DNA of 64,000 nucleotides from Mongoliitalea lutea (GTDB taxonomy: Bacteria > Bacteroidota > Bacteroidia > Cytophagales > Cyclobacteriaceae): the NCBI RefSeq assembly GCF_014652135.1, contig NZ_BMYF01000020.1:19316-83315 (forward strand), given 5' to 3'. Below, piece by piece: positions 1 to 9,639 of this stretch. Position 1 is the first letter of the stretch. Every line of letters begins with the position of its first letter. Below the pieces are notes generated by a model. The model worked only from the letters and a program-made list of their open reading frames with translations. It was not told the origin of the DNA and did not search any database. A program made the position numbers and the translations under genes.

Positions 1-1
1 A

Positions 2-1030
2 GGAGAATATCAGTATGGGAATACTGTTGCCCAGAATTTTGGGAATAGAAATGGGGTAGCGGATACCGTTAGGTTTTCGGATGACTTGATTACCACGCAG
101 GCATTTCTATTTCAGCAACTAGAGTTGGACTGGACTTCCAAATTACGGATGACTATAGGCCTTTCTGAGAACTTTAGTCGCTATGATATCAACCGAAGCA
201 TCGATGCCAGTACTAATGACCCATCATCCAATGTAAGAAGATTTAATCCATTGATAATTCCACGTGTAGCATTGGTCTATCGGGTAAATGAAAATTCCGG
301 AATTCATGGCAGCATCAGCTCTGGCTTTTCGCCACCAACTATCGCAGAAGTGCGAACCAATGAAGGCAGTATCAATTTAGATCTAGAGGCAGAGAGAGGA
401 GTCAATTATGAAGTTGGCTACCGCACCCAATGGGGAATTTTTAACGTAGATGTAACCGCTTTCTACTTCCAGCTGGATCAAACTATTACTACGTTTACCA
501 ATGAGCAAGGAGTAGTGCTTTTTCGCAATGCAGGAGCTACCGACCAAAGAGGTTTAGAGGCTAGTCTGGATTATGTACCATTTAGAAATCAAAACACTTG
601 GATTCGTGAAATAAGGCTCAATCATGCCTATACAGGACATTACTTTGAATTTGCGCGATACGAAAGCAGGGGTATAGATTTCTCAGGCAATCAGCTCACA
701 GGCGTTGCACCGCACACTTTGGTAAACCTTTTAGATATTCGGAGCAAGTCAGGAATCTATTTGAATTTCACCCATCAGTTTGTGGATGAAATACCTTTGA
801 ATGATGCCAATACGGTATTTCAAGAGTCTTACCACTTAGTGGGTTCACGGATAGGTTGGAGAAATACTTTTAAGGGTAGATGGGATGTGGAAGTCTACGG
901 AGGAGCCGATAATTTGCTAGATGAGACTTACAGCTTGGGAAATGATCTGAACGCTTTTGCCAATAGATTTTACCAGCCAGCACCTGGGAGGAATTTTTAT
1001 GGTGGGCTGAAAGTGGGTTTCCGGTATTAA
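2..1030 (+). CDS. TonB-dependent outer-membrane receptor, C-terminal part (5' truncated)
   Basis: The reading frame is open from base 2, so this is the end of a gene that starts before the window; the TTG at 86 is not a real start. The protein shows alternating amphipathic strands typical of the 22-strand barrel of TonB-dependent receptors, with motifs such as GSISSGFSPPTIAEV and YEVGYRTQWG, RNAGATDQRGLEASLDYVPF and a terminal aromatic residue (VGFRY), as expected for insertion by the BAM complex. Such receptors import iron complexes or other large substrates using TonB/ExbBD energy. The plug and signal peptide are outside the window, so the substrate cannot be judged; the barrel style resembles siderophore receptors. 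Confidence 0.85.
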   Translation, partial: GEYQYGNTVAQNFGNRNGVADTVRFSDDLITTQAFLFQQLELDWTSKLRMTIGLSENFSRYDINRSIDASTNDPSSNVRRFNPLIIPRVALVYRVNENSGIHGSISSGFSPPTIAEVRTNEGSINLDLEAERGVNYEVGYRTQWGIFNVDVTAFYFQLDQTITTFTNEQGVVLFRNAGATDQRGLEASLDYVPFRNQNTWIREIRLNHAYTGHYFEFARYESRGIDFSGNQLTGVAPHTLVNLLDIRSKSGIYLNFTHQFVDEIPLNDANTVFQESYHLVGSRIGWRNTFKGRWDVEVYGGADNLLDETYSLGNDLNAFANRFYQPAPGRNFYGGLKVGFRY

Positions 1031-1206
1031 AAGAACCACGTAGGGAACATAGGTTTAGGGATAAAACATCTTAGATTGAAAAAATAGATCAAGTAAATAG
1101 CTGGTATTTACAAAGCTATGGTGATGGAAAATAAAAAGTAAAAATTGTTAGTTCGGGGAGCTCACTTTTTGGAAGAACATCTAGATTGAATGAAAAAACA
1201 GAGAAA

Positions 1207-1458
1207 TCAACCTACTCTGGACTCGGAGAAGAGGTCGTAGGCGGCGATAAGGGATTGTCTTTCAGGAGTAGTACCGTATTTATTGTATGAATTGATTTCG
1301 AAGCGGTTTTCTACATAGACAGGGATATAGCGATGTTCTAATTCATCCCAAATGATTAACAAATAAACATAGGGCATGACGGATGCACGGCCTTTTTCCA
1401 GCCAAGCATCGAATTGATCTTCATCTAAGGGTAAAGGGTAATCAGGGCTATCAAACAT
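1207..1458 (-). CDS. Small conserved-looking hypothetical protein (83 aa)
   Basis: An 83-residue acidic, aromatic-rich protein beginning MFDSPDYPLPLDEDQFDAW. No signal peptide is visible; one short hydrophobic stretch (MPYVYLLIIWDEL) is too short and polar to be a confident membrane segment. It is divergently placed from the transporter gene that starts at 1529, with about 70 bp between them. I do not recognise a family. Amino-acid composition looks like a real soluble protein rather than a shadow frame, and no longer frame competes with it on the other strand. Confidence 0.55.
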   Translation of the reverse strand: MFDSPDYPLPLDEDQFDAWLEKGRASVMPYVYLLIIWDELEHRYIPVYVENRFEINSYNKYGTTPERQSLIAAYDLFSESRVG

Positions 1459-1528
1459 GATAAAATCATTAATTCGTCAAATATAATCCGAGGCAGCGTG
1501 TATATTGCTAAAATTACGATTGATTTCC

Positions 1529-2314
1529 ATGTATAAAGCAACATTTATCATCACAAAAATGGATTGTCCTTCGGAAGAAACGCTTATCCGAATGAAATTA
1601 GCTTCTTTTGATACGATTCAACAGTTACACTTTGATATTGCCCAACGTAGATTGGAGGTATTTTTTACTGGGGATATCGCACCTATTGAGAAGGCAATCG
1701 ACGAATTGGGCCTGGGAAGTACATTAGCAGAAACCCTTGATATTTTAAGTTCGGAAGTCCCTCAAGAAAGTCAAGAGCGAAAACTGCTTTGGACTGTTTT
1801 AGGAATCAATTTCGGTTTTTTTGTCATTGAAAGCATTACCGGTATCATCTTTAAATCTATGGGTTTAATTGCCGATAGTTTGGACATGTTAGCAGATGCG
1901 GTTGTGTATGGGCTAGCTTTAATAGCAGTAGGAAAAGCAGCAACTACCAAAAGAGCTGTTGCAAAAGTGGCAGGAGTTCTCCAAATCATGTTGGCTGTCC
2001 TCGGATTTATGGAAGTAGTCAGGCGCTTTTTTGGAGTGGAGACCATTCCTGATTTTCGATGGATGATAGGTGTTTCTTTCTTTGCTTTACTTGCAAATGC
2101 CTATTGCTTATATCTCTTACAAAAAAGTAAAAGTCAGGAGGCACATATGAAGGCTAGCATGATATTTACTTCCAATGACATCATTATCAATTGTGGGGTA
2201 ATGCTAGCGGGCATTGCTGTAATTTACTCTGGTTCAGCTATTCCTGACTTGATTATAGGTGGAATTGTATTTTTACTCGTCTTGCAGGGAGCTATCCGTA
2301 TTTTAAGGCTATAA
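1529..2314 (+). CDS. Cation diffusion facilitator-like transporter with N-terminal metal-binding-like domain
   Basis: The ATG at 1529 (MYKATFIITKMDCPSEE) is preferred over the in-frame TTG at 1505. Residues 1-70 form a ferredoxin-like, HMA-type fold by pattern, but carry MDCPSEE in place of the usual CxxC metal site. Residues about 85-260 hold roughly five to six hydrophobic helices; GLIADSLDMLADAVVYGLAL matches the second transmembrane helix signature of CDF transporters (DSxxMLxD), whose Asp residues bind Zn/Co/Cd. CDF proteins export divalent metals by proton exchange across the inner membrane. The C-terminal cytoplasmic domain of classical CDFs is absent; the N-terminal domain may replace it (inference). 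Confidence 0.75.
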   Translation: MYKATFIITKMDCPSEETLIRMKLASFDTIQQLHFDIAQRRLEVFFTGDIAPIEKAIDELGLGSTLAETLDILSSEVPQESQERKLLWTVLGINFGFFVIESITGIIFKSMGLIADSLDMLADAVVYGLALIAVGKAATTKRAVAKVAGVLQIMLAVLGFMEVVRRFFGVETIPDFRWMIGVSFFALLANAYCLYLLQKSKSQEAHMKASMIFTSNDIIINCGVMLAGIAVIYSGSAIPDLIIGGIVFLLVLQGAIRILRL

Positions 2315-2443
2315 AAAAAGAGCCGAAAAACGCTGGCCCTTCTATATATCTACGAAAAAATTGCTTATTCACCCGTTGCAAACATACCGAAACTCCCTAA
2401 ACCAAAAAATACCTAAAAATAGGTATTTTTCACTTTTTCGAAC

Positions 2444-3031
2444 TTATTCTTCTTCCTGTTCTAGTGAAGTCTCTGGGTCTGAAACGGTATATAATTTCCA
2501 CCTTCTCTCCTCCGTATCAAAGTACGTTCGCTCATCTGGAAATTCGATAAATTCCTCTTTACCAGAATTTTGAGGATAGTAAGGACTGAGGTCCTCACCT
2601 TTGATCATTAAGTCAAAAAGCATCATACTCTTTTCGAGCATTTCAGGAATTTCAAATTTCCATGTTCTAAAAATTTCTTCGTAATACGTAATGTTTTTTT
2701 CTGCATCTCTTTGTACACGGATGGCTAAAGCTACCTTTTTCTGTTTCAAAGAAGGTGCAATTCTTGAAATCATGTAATATTCGTAACCATCATGCGGGAT
2801 ATACGCCTCAAGGGTGTAATCCAATACCAGTTTGGAGTAATACTCATCAAATACCTCGTCAAACTTATTTTCATGTGTCCCTTTTTTAGGCAAATGACCA
2901 AAGTAACGAACTGTAGATAAGAGAAGCGCCTGCTGTTCCTGTTTGGAAAGATGATTGGAAGGGTCGTAAGGCTCCTTCGTTTGACAGGCAACGAGTACAA
3001 ATAATAACAGAATGGATACGTAAAGCTTCAT
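2444..3031 (-). CDS. Putative lipoprotein of unknown function
   Basis: A 195-residue protein with a short lipoprotein signal peptide (MKLYVSILLLFVLVAC, lipobox LVAC, Cys16), followed by a soluble, highly charged domain ending in a Glu-rich tail (SLEQEEE). It is predicted to sit on the periplasmic face of a membrane. No enzymatic motif is recognised. It lies downstream of the beta-helix lipoprotein gene on the same strand, but a strong terminator hairpin at 3058-3091 separates them, so it is probably transcribed on its own. Confidence 0.65.
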   Translation of the reverse strand: MKLYVSILLLFVLVACQTKEPYDPSNHLSKQEQQALLLSTVRYFGHLPKKGTHENKFDEVFDEYYSKLVLDYTLEAYIPHDGYEYYMISRIAPSLKQKKVALAIRVQRDAEKNITYYEEIFRTWKFEIPEMLEKSMMLFDLMIKGEDLSPYYPQNSGKEEFIEFPDERTYFDTEERRWKLYTVSDPETSLEQEEE

Positions 3032-3057
3032 GTGTGTAGTAGTGATCTAATGAAAAA

Positions 3058-3091
3058 GCTTGCCGAACTGACCTTTAACAATTCGGCAAGC
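3058..3091 (-). terminator. Intrinsic terminator after the TonB receptor/lipoprotein operon
   Basis: A perfect 10-bp stem (GCTTGCCGAA / TTCGGCAAGC) followed on the minus strand by TTTTTCATT, 24 bp after the stop codon of the lipoprotein gene. It would end the transcript covering 7574-3115. Confidence 0.8.
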
Positions 3092-3114
3092 CTCGTATTT
3101 ATAAAGAACTCAAA

Positions 3115-4725
3115 TTAACGTTGAGAATAATCTCTGTTCAAAGGATTGAAATCAACCCATCCGTCAGTCCAGTCAGTAGCACCGAACCCACCGATATACT
3201 GAACAGTTTTATCAAAGAAGTCACCCAACTTAGGATTTGAGAAATCAGCACCTGTTGCTAAGGTTCCGTTTGGTAACAAAGCGAAATTAGGATTGCTCGG
3301 GTAGGTTTGAAGTGTAAATCTTGCGAAGAAGTTCTCAGGATTTAGACCATAACCTCTGTAGAAACCTTCCCAGTCTGCATCTACACCAGGAACCTGAACA
3401 GTCTGGTTTTTAGCTCTCCAGATATCTTCTACGTCAGCAAGGACAGCACCACCGCCAGCTGCAAAAGGAGTATTCGGGTGTAACATGATGTTATTTTCCA
3501 AAGCACCTCTACCAGCTCTGTACTGCTCAGTAACAGAGGCAGTATTGAATCTCAAACCAACTGGAAACCCAGTGAATACAGAGTTGAAAATGGATACAGC
3601 TGTTCTTCTTCTCAAATCGATCATTTGAACGTTGTTGGCAGAAATAGATCTGTTGACGCGGTCTCTTGGTCCATAAACAGTAATGTTAGAGAATGTAGCC
3701 GTCGTGTATGGCTGTACATCGTTGTCATTTGGTCCATTGTCACACTCAAACGCATTTGATTGAGACTGATCTGCAAAGAATGGATTTCTAACAACCAAAC
3801 CGAATTGAATATTTCCAGAGTGACCGAAATCAACATCCATGTCATCATCCCAAGTAGAAATGGATACTAGGTATTTACCATCTACGCTACCACCAAACCA
3901 CTCAAAGCCGTCATCACCTCCGTAAGAAACCACTAAGTGCTCCATTTTGGTACCTCTTCCGACACCACCCATGGTAATGGAGTTAGTTTCGTTATTTGGA
4001 GTCAATTCGATACCTGCATACTCTACTCTTAAGAACTCGTATTCACCAGAATTATCATTGTCATCATCACCACCAAAGTTTCTCAATGGCTCAATCCCTT
4101 CAATCGCTGGATTTGCTTGGTTGGTTCTTGCTCTACCTAAGATTACCAATCCACCCCAGTCACCTCTATCTCTTTCACCAGGCTCTTGGGCAGAAGTCAT
4201 TACAATTGGGTTCTCTTTAGTCCCCTTAGCAATCAATTTGCCCCCTCTGTCTACGATAAGCGTACCTCTAGTACGTTTTTCACCGTAAAGAACTGTACCT
4301 GGCTGAATAGTTACTGTAACACCGTCTGGAATGAAAACCTGACCAGAAATCAAGTACTGACGATCATTTGTCAATGTTCTAGTAGTTAAGTTACCAGAAA
4401 GCACTACGATATTACTTTCCTCTTCAAATACTGCAACTACTGCTTTATTTGAAGTCATGGTAATGGAAGTACTTGCATTAGTACCGGAAGCATCCCCTTC
4501 CCAACGAACGAATTTCCAGCCTGCTGCTGGAGTAGCAGTAAGGGTAACATTGGCATTCTCAGCTTGCTGACTAGTACCTGGCTCTACTGTACCTCCCTGG
4601 GAAGGAAGGGAAAGTACGCTAAGCGTAAAAGTGGTTGTAGGAGTTTCATCCTCCCCACAAGAGAACATAACTAAGGCAATTGCCAAAGCTAAAGCTGTTC
4701 TCAAGAGTGTGTTGAAATTTTTCAT
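3115..4725 (-). CDS. Surface lipoprotein with InlB-type repeat and beta-helix domain
   Basis: A 536-residue lipoprotein (signal ending VMFSC, Cys23). Residues about 35-100 form one divergent InlB B-repeat-like unit (VTLTATPAAGWKFVRWEGDA, then AVVAVFE). The rest reads as a right-handed parallel beta-helix: GTLIVDRGGKLIAKGTKENP, GDWGGLVILGRA, GGVGRGTKMEHLVVSYGGDD, FEWFGGSVDGKYLVS. This domain type is frequent in Bacteroidota and usually uncharacterised. It starts 35 bp after a TonB receptor gene, so the two likely form an operon and a surface uptake or binding pair comparable in logic, not in sequence, to SusC/SusD. Ligand unknown. Confidence 0.75.
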   Translation of the reverse strand: MKNFNTLLRTALALAIALVMFSCGEDETPTTTFTLSVLSLPSQGGTVEPGTSQQAENANVTLTATPAAGWKFVRWEGDASGTNASTSITMTSNKAVVAVFEEESNIVVLSGNLTTRTLTNDRQYLISGQVFIPDGVTVTIQPGTVLYGEKRTRGTLIVDRGGKLIAKGTKENPIVMTSAQEPGERDRGDWGGLVILGRARTNQANPAIEGIEPLRNFGGDDDNDNSGEYEFLRVEYAGIELTPNNETNSITMGGVGRGTKMEHLVVSYGGDDGFEWFGGSVDGKYLVSISTWDDDMDVDFGHSGNIQFGLVVRNPFFADQSQSNAFECDNGPNDNDVQPYTTATFSNITVYGPRDRVNRSISANNVQMIDLRRRTAVSIFNSVFTGFPVGLRFNTASVTEQYRAGRGALENNIMLHPNTPFAAGGGAVLADVEDIWRAKNQTVQVPGVDADWEGFYRGYGLNPENFFARFTLQTYPSNPNFALLPNGTLATGADFSNPKLGDFFDKTVQYIGGFGATDWTDGWVDFNPLNRDYSQR

Positions 4726-4760
4726 GGTTTTGTAATTAATTATAAAGTTTAGTTTGTTGC

Positions 4761-7574
4761 TTATTTGATTCTATAATTCAAAGAGATGCTGTATAGAGAC
4801 CCTTTTCTCCAAAGGAACATTGGGTCATCGATGGAGCGATCGATCTTAGTATCAAAGTTGGAGTCCTGATAAAATCTATATTGGTAGTTAAACAAGTCTT
4901 GAATGCCAAACTTCAAGGTTGTTCGATCTCTAAATGTTTTACTCACCGTCAAATCCACTACATGTCTTTCCAATTCATAGATGGAAGGAAAGTTGGTATT
5001 GCCCGCTACAAAAATTCTTGGCCCTTGAACATTATATGCGATACTAGCAGAGAAATCAGTTATGGGATCAATGTAATACATTGCCGCATTGACCATGTAC
5101 GGAGATTGGCCTTGGAGTGCTCGTCTATTGGCTTCAAAGACAACATCCTCACCTAGAAACACTTCAGACCATACCAATGAAGCATTTACATTGAAGGCAA
5201 GGTTTCTCAGAATAGGAGCTGAGGTTACCGTACCCAATGATTTTCTCGCCTCTACTTCTACGCCATAGGTAGTTGCATCTACAGCATTGTCATAGGTAAA
5301 TAACAAGGTTTCTGTTACGTTCCCTTGCACCATTTCAATTGGGTTTTTGAAGTACTTGTAAAAACCACCTACTGAGAATGTCTCACCTTCATTTGGATAA
5401 AACTCGTATCGTAGATCAAAATTGTCGATTCTCGCCATTTGCAGATTGGCATTTCCAAACATCCCTGCAATCATCTCAAATGAGTAATACAGGAATGGGG
5501 CATATTCACGGAACTCAGGTCTATTGACAGTCTTTCCGTAACCTGCACGGATCAAAGATTTTTTGTTGAAATTGTAATCGATGTTTAAAGAAGGCAAATA
5601 GGCTAGTTCGATGTTTTCCACATTGACAGGACCGGCATCGTTACCACTGGCAACTGTCTGTACAGAATATTCTGTACGAAGACCACCAGAGAAATTAAAA
5701 TCTCTAATAGGGTAAACAGCTCCAATGTAACCGGCAGTGACTAAGGTGCTCGCATCGTAAGCATCTGAAGGGCGAGTACCTTCTTGGATCAACCAACCAT
5801 CTCCTTGTCTGTAATTTTCAGGAGCAAAAGCTTGATAGATAGGCTGCCTCAATAACTGCTCTCCAACTTCTTGGTTGTGGAACCCTGGGAAGAACGTTGT
5901 GATGTATCGGGCAGAAAAATCTCTCCACTTGTAATCCACCAAGTATCCTGCTCTGATGATTCGAGGTCTGTCTTTTTCAACACCTGCAAATTTCTTTTCA
6001 AAATTCACCCCATTGACCAAACCAGATTCATTGACATAGCCATAATACCTACCCAAATCCTGAGGACTGGAGCTTGGAGGAGCAATAATTACGAATTCTT
6101 GTTCAGCACCTGATTGAACTACACGTGTTCTCAATCTTCTGAAATCCGGCTCTTCGTGATACAAATGATTTGCACCAAGCACCCAGTTCAATTTGGCTGT
6201 TTCATCGCTGAACAAATGTGTACCTTCCAATTGACTGGAGAATAATCTTTTGGATTCATATCTGAACGAATAATCCTGAGCACCTTCTGGTCTTTGAACG
6301 AAATCAGCACCGGTTCTTACAATGGTTTCATTCTGACCACTGATGTTAAAAAGATTTCTAAATTCTATCTTGTTGGAAGCATTCAGTCGTAACATCCAGT
6401 TGGACATCAAGCCTACTTCGTTCATTTTTTGGTAAGTATTGTCAAAATACTCATCACGCTTTTCAGTAGGTCTTCCTGGTTCGGGAAAGAAGTATCGGCT
6501 TCTATCCGCCAAAAAGTATTGATATTCCTGAGAAATAGAACCACTCGTAATCGTGGATAATCTCTTACCAAAGACATTCCAGTTCTTACCCAAAGCGAAA
6601 CCAAAACTTGCATTGGGAGCAGCATTGGTCGTATCCATGCGGTAGTTATTGTCCAACTGTTGCCCAGCTGTGGCTCTTAGGATATTACCAGTACCAGTGG
6701 AAAGTAATTGATCTGTGGTAGGGAAAGTTTCAGGCAAGCCGCGACTGCTATCAAACCCCAACCAATCCGTGCGAGAACCTCTAGTCTGTGCATACTGTCT
6801 AAAAGTAGTGTTCTGTCTGTAGGCAGTTCCGATACTAATATTGAAAAAGTCTTCATCAGGTGCATTTTTAGTAAATACCTTGATAAGCCCTCCAGCAAAA
6901 TCACCAGGAACTTCGGGAGATGAAGATTTGTAAATCATCATTCTATCCAGGTTATCACTTGGAATCAAATCAAAAGAAAAGGTTCTTTTGTCAATTTGTG
7001 TGGTAGGAGCCACAGAGTTATTGATCATTACAACATTATAGCGATCATCCACACCTCGTACTCTCACAAATTTGTTATCAACTATACTCACACCTGATAC
7101 CCGCTTCATTACTTGAGCAGCGTTTCCATCCTGTGAAAGCTTAATTTGATCGGCAGAAATACCGGAAACTACTTGGAGGGATTTCCTGATTTCAGAAACC
7201 ACAGCTACATTAGAGCCTGTCTCACGGGAAGCTACCACCACAACTTCTCCTAAGTCTCCCAAATCCTCATCTAATTCCACATCTAAAACAGTAGCCTTTT
7301 CAGAGAAAATTTGAATGTCTTCAAACTTGATAGACTTATAAGAGATAAATGAGATTAGAACCGTGTATTTTCCAGGTTCAACTCGGGTAATTTCAAAGTC
7401 TCCATCTAGGCCTGTGGCAACTCCATAAGAAGTTCCTTCTAAGCGGACATTTGCACCGATAATGGTCTCTCCCGTTCGGGCATCTTTTACTACTCCTCTA
7501 AGTGTACCTGACTGGGCTATTGCAGCAGATCCTATCAGGACGAGTAGAAATGTTATGAGTAAATTCTTTTTCAT
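4761..7574 (-). CDS. TonB-dependent receptor with carboxypeptidase-regulatory-like domain
   Basis: A 937-residue outer-membrane receptor. Signal peptide at 1-21 (cleavage after AAIAQ); a CarboxypepD_reg-like beta-sandwich at about 22-110 (GTLRGVVKDARTGETIIGAN); plug domain at about 115-260 with VMKRVSGVSIV and the long FVRVRGVDDRYNVVMINN segment; then the barrel to the C-terminus (YSISLNYRIK). The plug wording RNVxxx-like GVDDRYNVVMIN is typical of receptors paired with a beta-helix lipoprotein rather than SusD, and such a gene follows 35 bp downstream. Import substrate is unknown. Confidence 0.88.
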   Translation of the reverse strand: MKKNLLITFLLVLIGSAAIAQSGTLRGVVKDARTGETIIGANVRLEGTSYGVATGLDGDFEITRVEPGKYTVLISFISYKSIKFEDIQIFSEKATVLDVELDEDLGDLGEVVVVASRETGSNVAVVSEIRKSLQVVSGISADQIKLSQDGNAAQVMKRVSGVSIVDNKFVRVRGVDDRYNVVMINNSVAPTTQIDKRTFSFDLIPSDNLDRMMIYKSSSPEVPGDFAGGLIKVFTKNAPDEDFFNISIGTAYRQNTTFRQYAQTRGSRTDWLGFDSSRGLPETFPTTDQLLSTGTGNILRATAGQQLDNNYRMDTTNAAPNASFGFALGKNWNVFGKRLSTITSGSISQEYQYFLADRSRYFFPEPGRPTEKRDEYFDNTYQKMNEVGLMSNWMLRLNASNKIEFRNLFNISGQNETIVRTGADFVQRPEGAQDYSFRYESKRLFSSQLEGTHLFSDETAKLNWVLGANHLYHEEPDFRRLRTRVVQSGAEQEFVIIAPPSSSPQDLGRYYGYVNESGLVNGVNFEKKFAGVEKDRPRIIRAGYLVDYKWRDFSARYITTFFPGFHNQEVGEQLLRQPIYQAFAPENYRQGDGWLIQEGTRPSDAYDASTLVTAGYIGAVYPIRDFNFSGGLRTEYSVQTVASGNDAGPVNVENIELAYLPSLNIDYNFNKKSLIRAGYGKTVNRPEFREYAPFLYYSFEMIAGMFGNANLQMARIDNFDLRYEFYPNEGETFSVGGFYKYFKNPIEMVQGNVTETLLFTYDNAVDATTYGVEVEARKSLGTVTSAPILRNLAFNVNASLVWSEVFLGEDVVFEANRRALQGQSPYMVNAAMYYIDPITDFSASIAYNVQGPRIFVAGNTNFPSIYELERHVVDLTVSKTFRDRTTLKFGIQDLFNYQYRFYQDSNFDTKIDRSIDDPMFLWRKGSLYSISLNYRIK

Positions 7575-7692
7575 TGGATGTTCTCTTTGTACAGCGTGTT
7601 TTTACGAACGCCACAAAGGTCTTCACCAAATGTTACTTGAGTGGGTATGAAAAATTATGAATTCATTAATTAGCCAACTCTATATAAAAATA

Positions 7693-7722
7693 GCCATTAC
7701 AATTTTTTAACATTGTAATGGC
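7693..7722 (-). terminator. Hairpin terminator after the MoxR gene
   Basis: An 11-bp perfect inverted repeat (GCCATTACAAT / ATTGTAATGGC) with an 8-nt loop, followed on the minus strand by TATTTTTATATA. It lies 51 bp past the MoxR stop codon. Confidence 0.7.
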
Positions 7723-7772
7723 CAGTCTAAATAAATTTTGAAATAAATCAGGCAATTAAAGCCCAATACTAC

Positions 7773-8744
7773 TTATTTGATTGTTACGGATTTGTTAATA
7801 GGAATTTTATCCAAGAATCGCTTCACTAAGTCTCTCGTGCTTACATTGTCGGCTTCCGCTTCATAATTCAAAATAATACGGTGGTTAAGCACATCTTCAG
7901 CAATCGCCTTGATATCTTCCGGCAGGACATAATCGCGATTATCCATGTAGGCAACAGCTCTTGCTGCAAGATTGAGGTTGATGCTGGCCCTAGGAGACAC
8001 CCCAAATTGAATGTATTTGGCTTCTTCTTTCAATCCGTACTTCTCAGGGAATCGGGTAGCAAAAACCAGTTCAATGATATAATGCTCCAATGGCTCTGCT
8101 ATTTTGACTTCATTGATTTGATTTCTGATAGCAAAGATATCCTCCTTTGAAAGGATTGCCTGAACATCCGAAGTAAAGGTCATATTGGACATTCTTCTCA
8201 TGACCTCCATCTCATCTGCTTTGGAAGGATAATCTATATGAACTTTCATCATAAATCTATCCACCTGCGCTTCAGGAAGTGGATAGGTACCTTCTTGGTC
8301 TACTGGGTTTTGGGTTGCCAATACTAAGAAAGGTCGGTCCAATTGGAAAGTGGTTTCTCCAATGGTTACTTGCTTTTCTTGCATCGCTTCCAACAAGGCA
8401 GATTGAACTTTTGCTGGGGAGCGGTTGACCTCATCCGCTAAGATAATGTTGGCGAATATGGGACCTTTCTTCACCTCAAAGTTAGCCTCTTGCTGATTAT
8501 AAATCATGGTTCCGACCAAATCGGCAGGCAACAAATCAGGCGTAAACTGGATACGTTTAAAATCAAGATGAAGTACCTTTGCTAAGGTATTTACCGTCAA
8601 GGTCTTTGCCAAACCTGGCACACCTTCCAAAAGAATGTGCCCATTGGTAAATAACCCGATCAATAGTCTATTGATCATCCGATCTTGACCTACGACTACT
8701 TTTTTCACTTCCTCTATTGCCTGTTGGATCTTCTCCTGATGCAT
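7773..8744 (-). CDS. MoxR-family AAA+ ATPase
   Basis: MoxR-type AAA+ ATPases act as chaperone-like factors in metal insertion, envelope maturation and stress. Walker A is HILLEGVPGLAKT, Walker B is ILADEVNRSP, sensor regions LATQNPVDQEGTYPLPEAQVDRF are highly conserved. The start chosen is MHQEKIQQAIEEVKK (8744), giving 323 residues, the usual length; an in-frame ATG at 8807 would add 21 residues. Partners usually encoded next to moxR (DUF58 and VWA-domain proteins) are missing here: the next gene downstream is separated by a terminator and is unrelated, so this copy appears to be a stand-alone gene. Confidence 0.9.
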   Translation of the reverse strand: MHQEKIQQAIEEVKKVVVGQDRMINRLLIGLFTNGHILLEGVPGLAKTLTVNTLAKVLHLDFKRIQFTPDLLPADLVGTMIYNQQEANFEVKKGPIFANIILADEVNRSPAKVQSALLEAMQEKQVTIGETTFQLDRPFLVLATQNPVDQEGTYPLPEAQVDRFMMKVHIDYPSKADEMEVMRRMSNMTFTSDVQAILSKEDIFAIRNQINEVKIAEPLEHYIIELVFATRFPEKYGLKEEAKYIQFGVSPRASINLNLAARAVAYMDNRDYVLPEDIKAIAEDVLNHRIILNYEAEADNVSTRDLVKRFLDKIPINKSVTIK

Positions 8745-8891
8745 GAAATTTATATTTTCTTCGATGAATAGCTCTTTAACTAACTGCTCGTTTGTCCATT
8801 TGTCCAAACAATCCGCCTAAATTAGGATAATTTGATTTTTTTGACAACGTGCCGGCCTTCTTCTTGATAAAAGGTAAGAATAATTAACATT

Positions 8892-9551
8892 TCAACGTCT
8901 TCGCTTGACCGAAGGGTTATAAGTAATCTTTTTTTCTGAGCCTTTTTTGGTGTTTTGTATTTTTTTCTCGGAGGTATTCAAAAGCTTATAGATTTCTTCT
9001 TGCGTAAACTCGCGAACCTCACCTACTTCATAACCTTCAATTGTTAGGTTTTCCATGGACCACCGAACCAATCTCAAGGTTGGGAATCCAACTGCTGCAG
9101 TCATCTTTCGTACCTGTCTATTTTTACCTTCGACCAAAGTCAGCGAGATCCAAGCATCGGGAACTGACTTCCTATAACGAATAGGAGGATTTCTCTCTGA
9201 AAGTACCGGTTCCTCTTCCAAAAGTTTAGCAAAAGCCTTTTTTGTCTGGTACATTTTGCCGTCTACATTGATAGAAACCCCTCTTTCCAGAGATTGAATA
9301 GCTTCACTTGTGGGAATTCCTTCCACTTGGGCCAAATAACTGCGCTTATGACCAAAGACTGGATGCAACAAAAAATTATTCAATGCTTTATCATCGGTAA
9401 TCAGCAACAACCCCTCACTATCCTTGTCCAAGCGACCTACTGGATAAACATCCGGTGGAAAGTTGAACACATCTTTTAATGTCTCCTGATCCCCACTAAA
9501 CTGGCTCAGAATTCCAAAAGGCTTGTAGATGACGAAGTAGCGGTAGGGCAT
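8892..9551 (-). CDS. rluE: RluE-like 23S rRNA pseudouridine synthase
   Basis: A 219-residue member of the RsuA/RluB/RluE branch of pseudouridine synthases, lacking the N-terminal S4 domain, like RluE. The catalytic Asp lies in GRLDKDSEGLLLITDD (about residue 41), and GKNRQVRKMTAAVGFPTLRL is the conserved family motif. E. coli RluE converts U2457 of 23S rRNA; the exact target here is inferred. The last 30 residues are a Lys/Arg-rich tail (ending PSVKRRR), probably for RNA contact. It is followed on the plus side by a tRNA terminator and two tRNA genes on the same strand. Confidence 0.85.
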   Translation of the reverse strand: MPYRYFVIYKPFGILSQFSGDQETLKDVFNFPPDVYPVGRLDKDSEGLLLITDDKALNNFLLHPVFGHKRSYLAQVEGIPTSEAIQSLERGVSINVDGKMYQTKKAFAKLLEEEPVLSERNPPIRYRKSVPDAWISLTLVEGKNRQVRKMTAAVGFPTLRLVRWSMENLTIEGYEVGEVREFTQEEIYKLLNTSEKKIQNTKKGSEKKITYNPSVKRRR

Positions 9552-9610
9552 GCAGATAAATATAATTAGAATACAAAACTAAAAAAAAGGATGAGAATGC
9601 CATTAAACAA

Positions 9611-9638
9611 AAAAGCCTCACATTGCTGTAAGGCTTTT
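9611..9638 (-). terminator. Terminator after tRNA-Leu
   Basis: Stem AAAAGCCTYACA / TGTRAGGCTTTT with one mismatch, followed by TTGTTT on the minus strand, starting 2 bp from the end of tRNA-Leu. Confidence 0.7.
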
Positions 9639-9639
9639 G

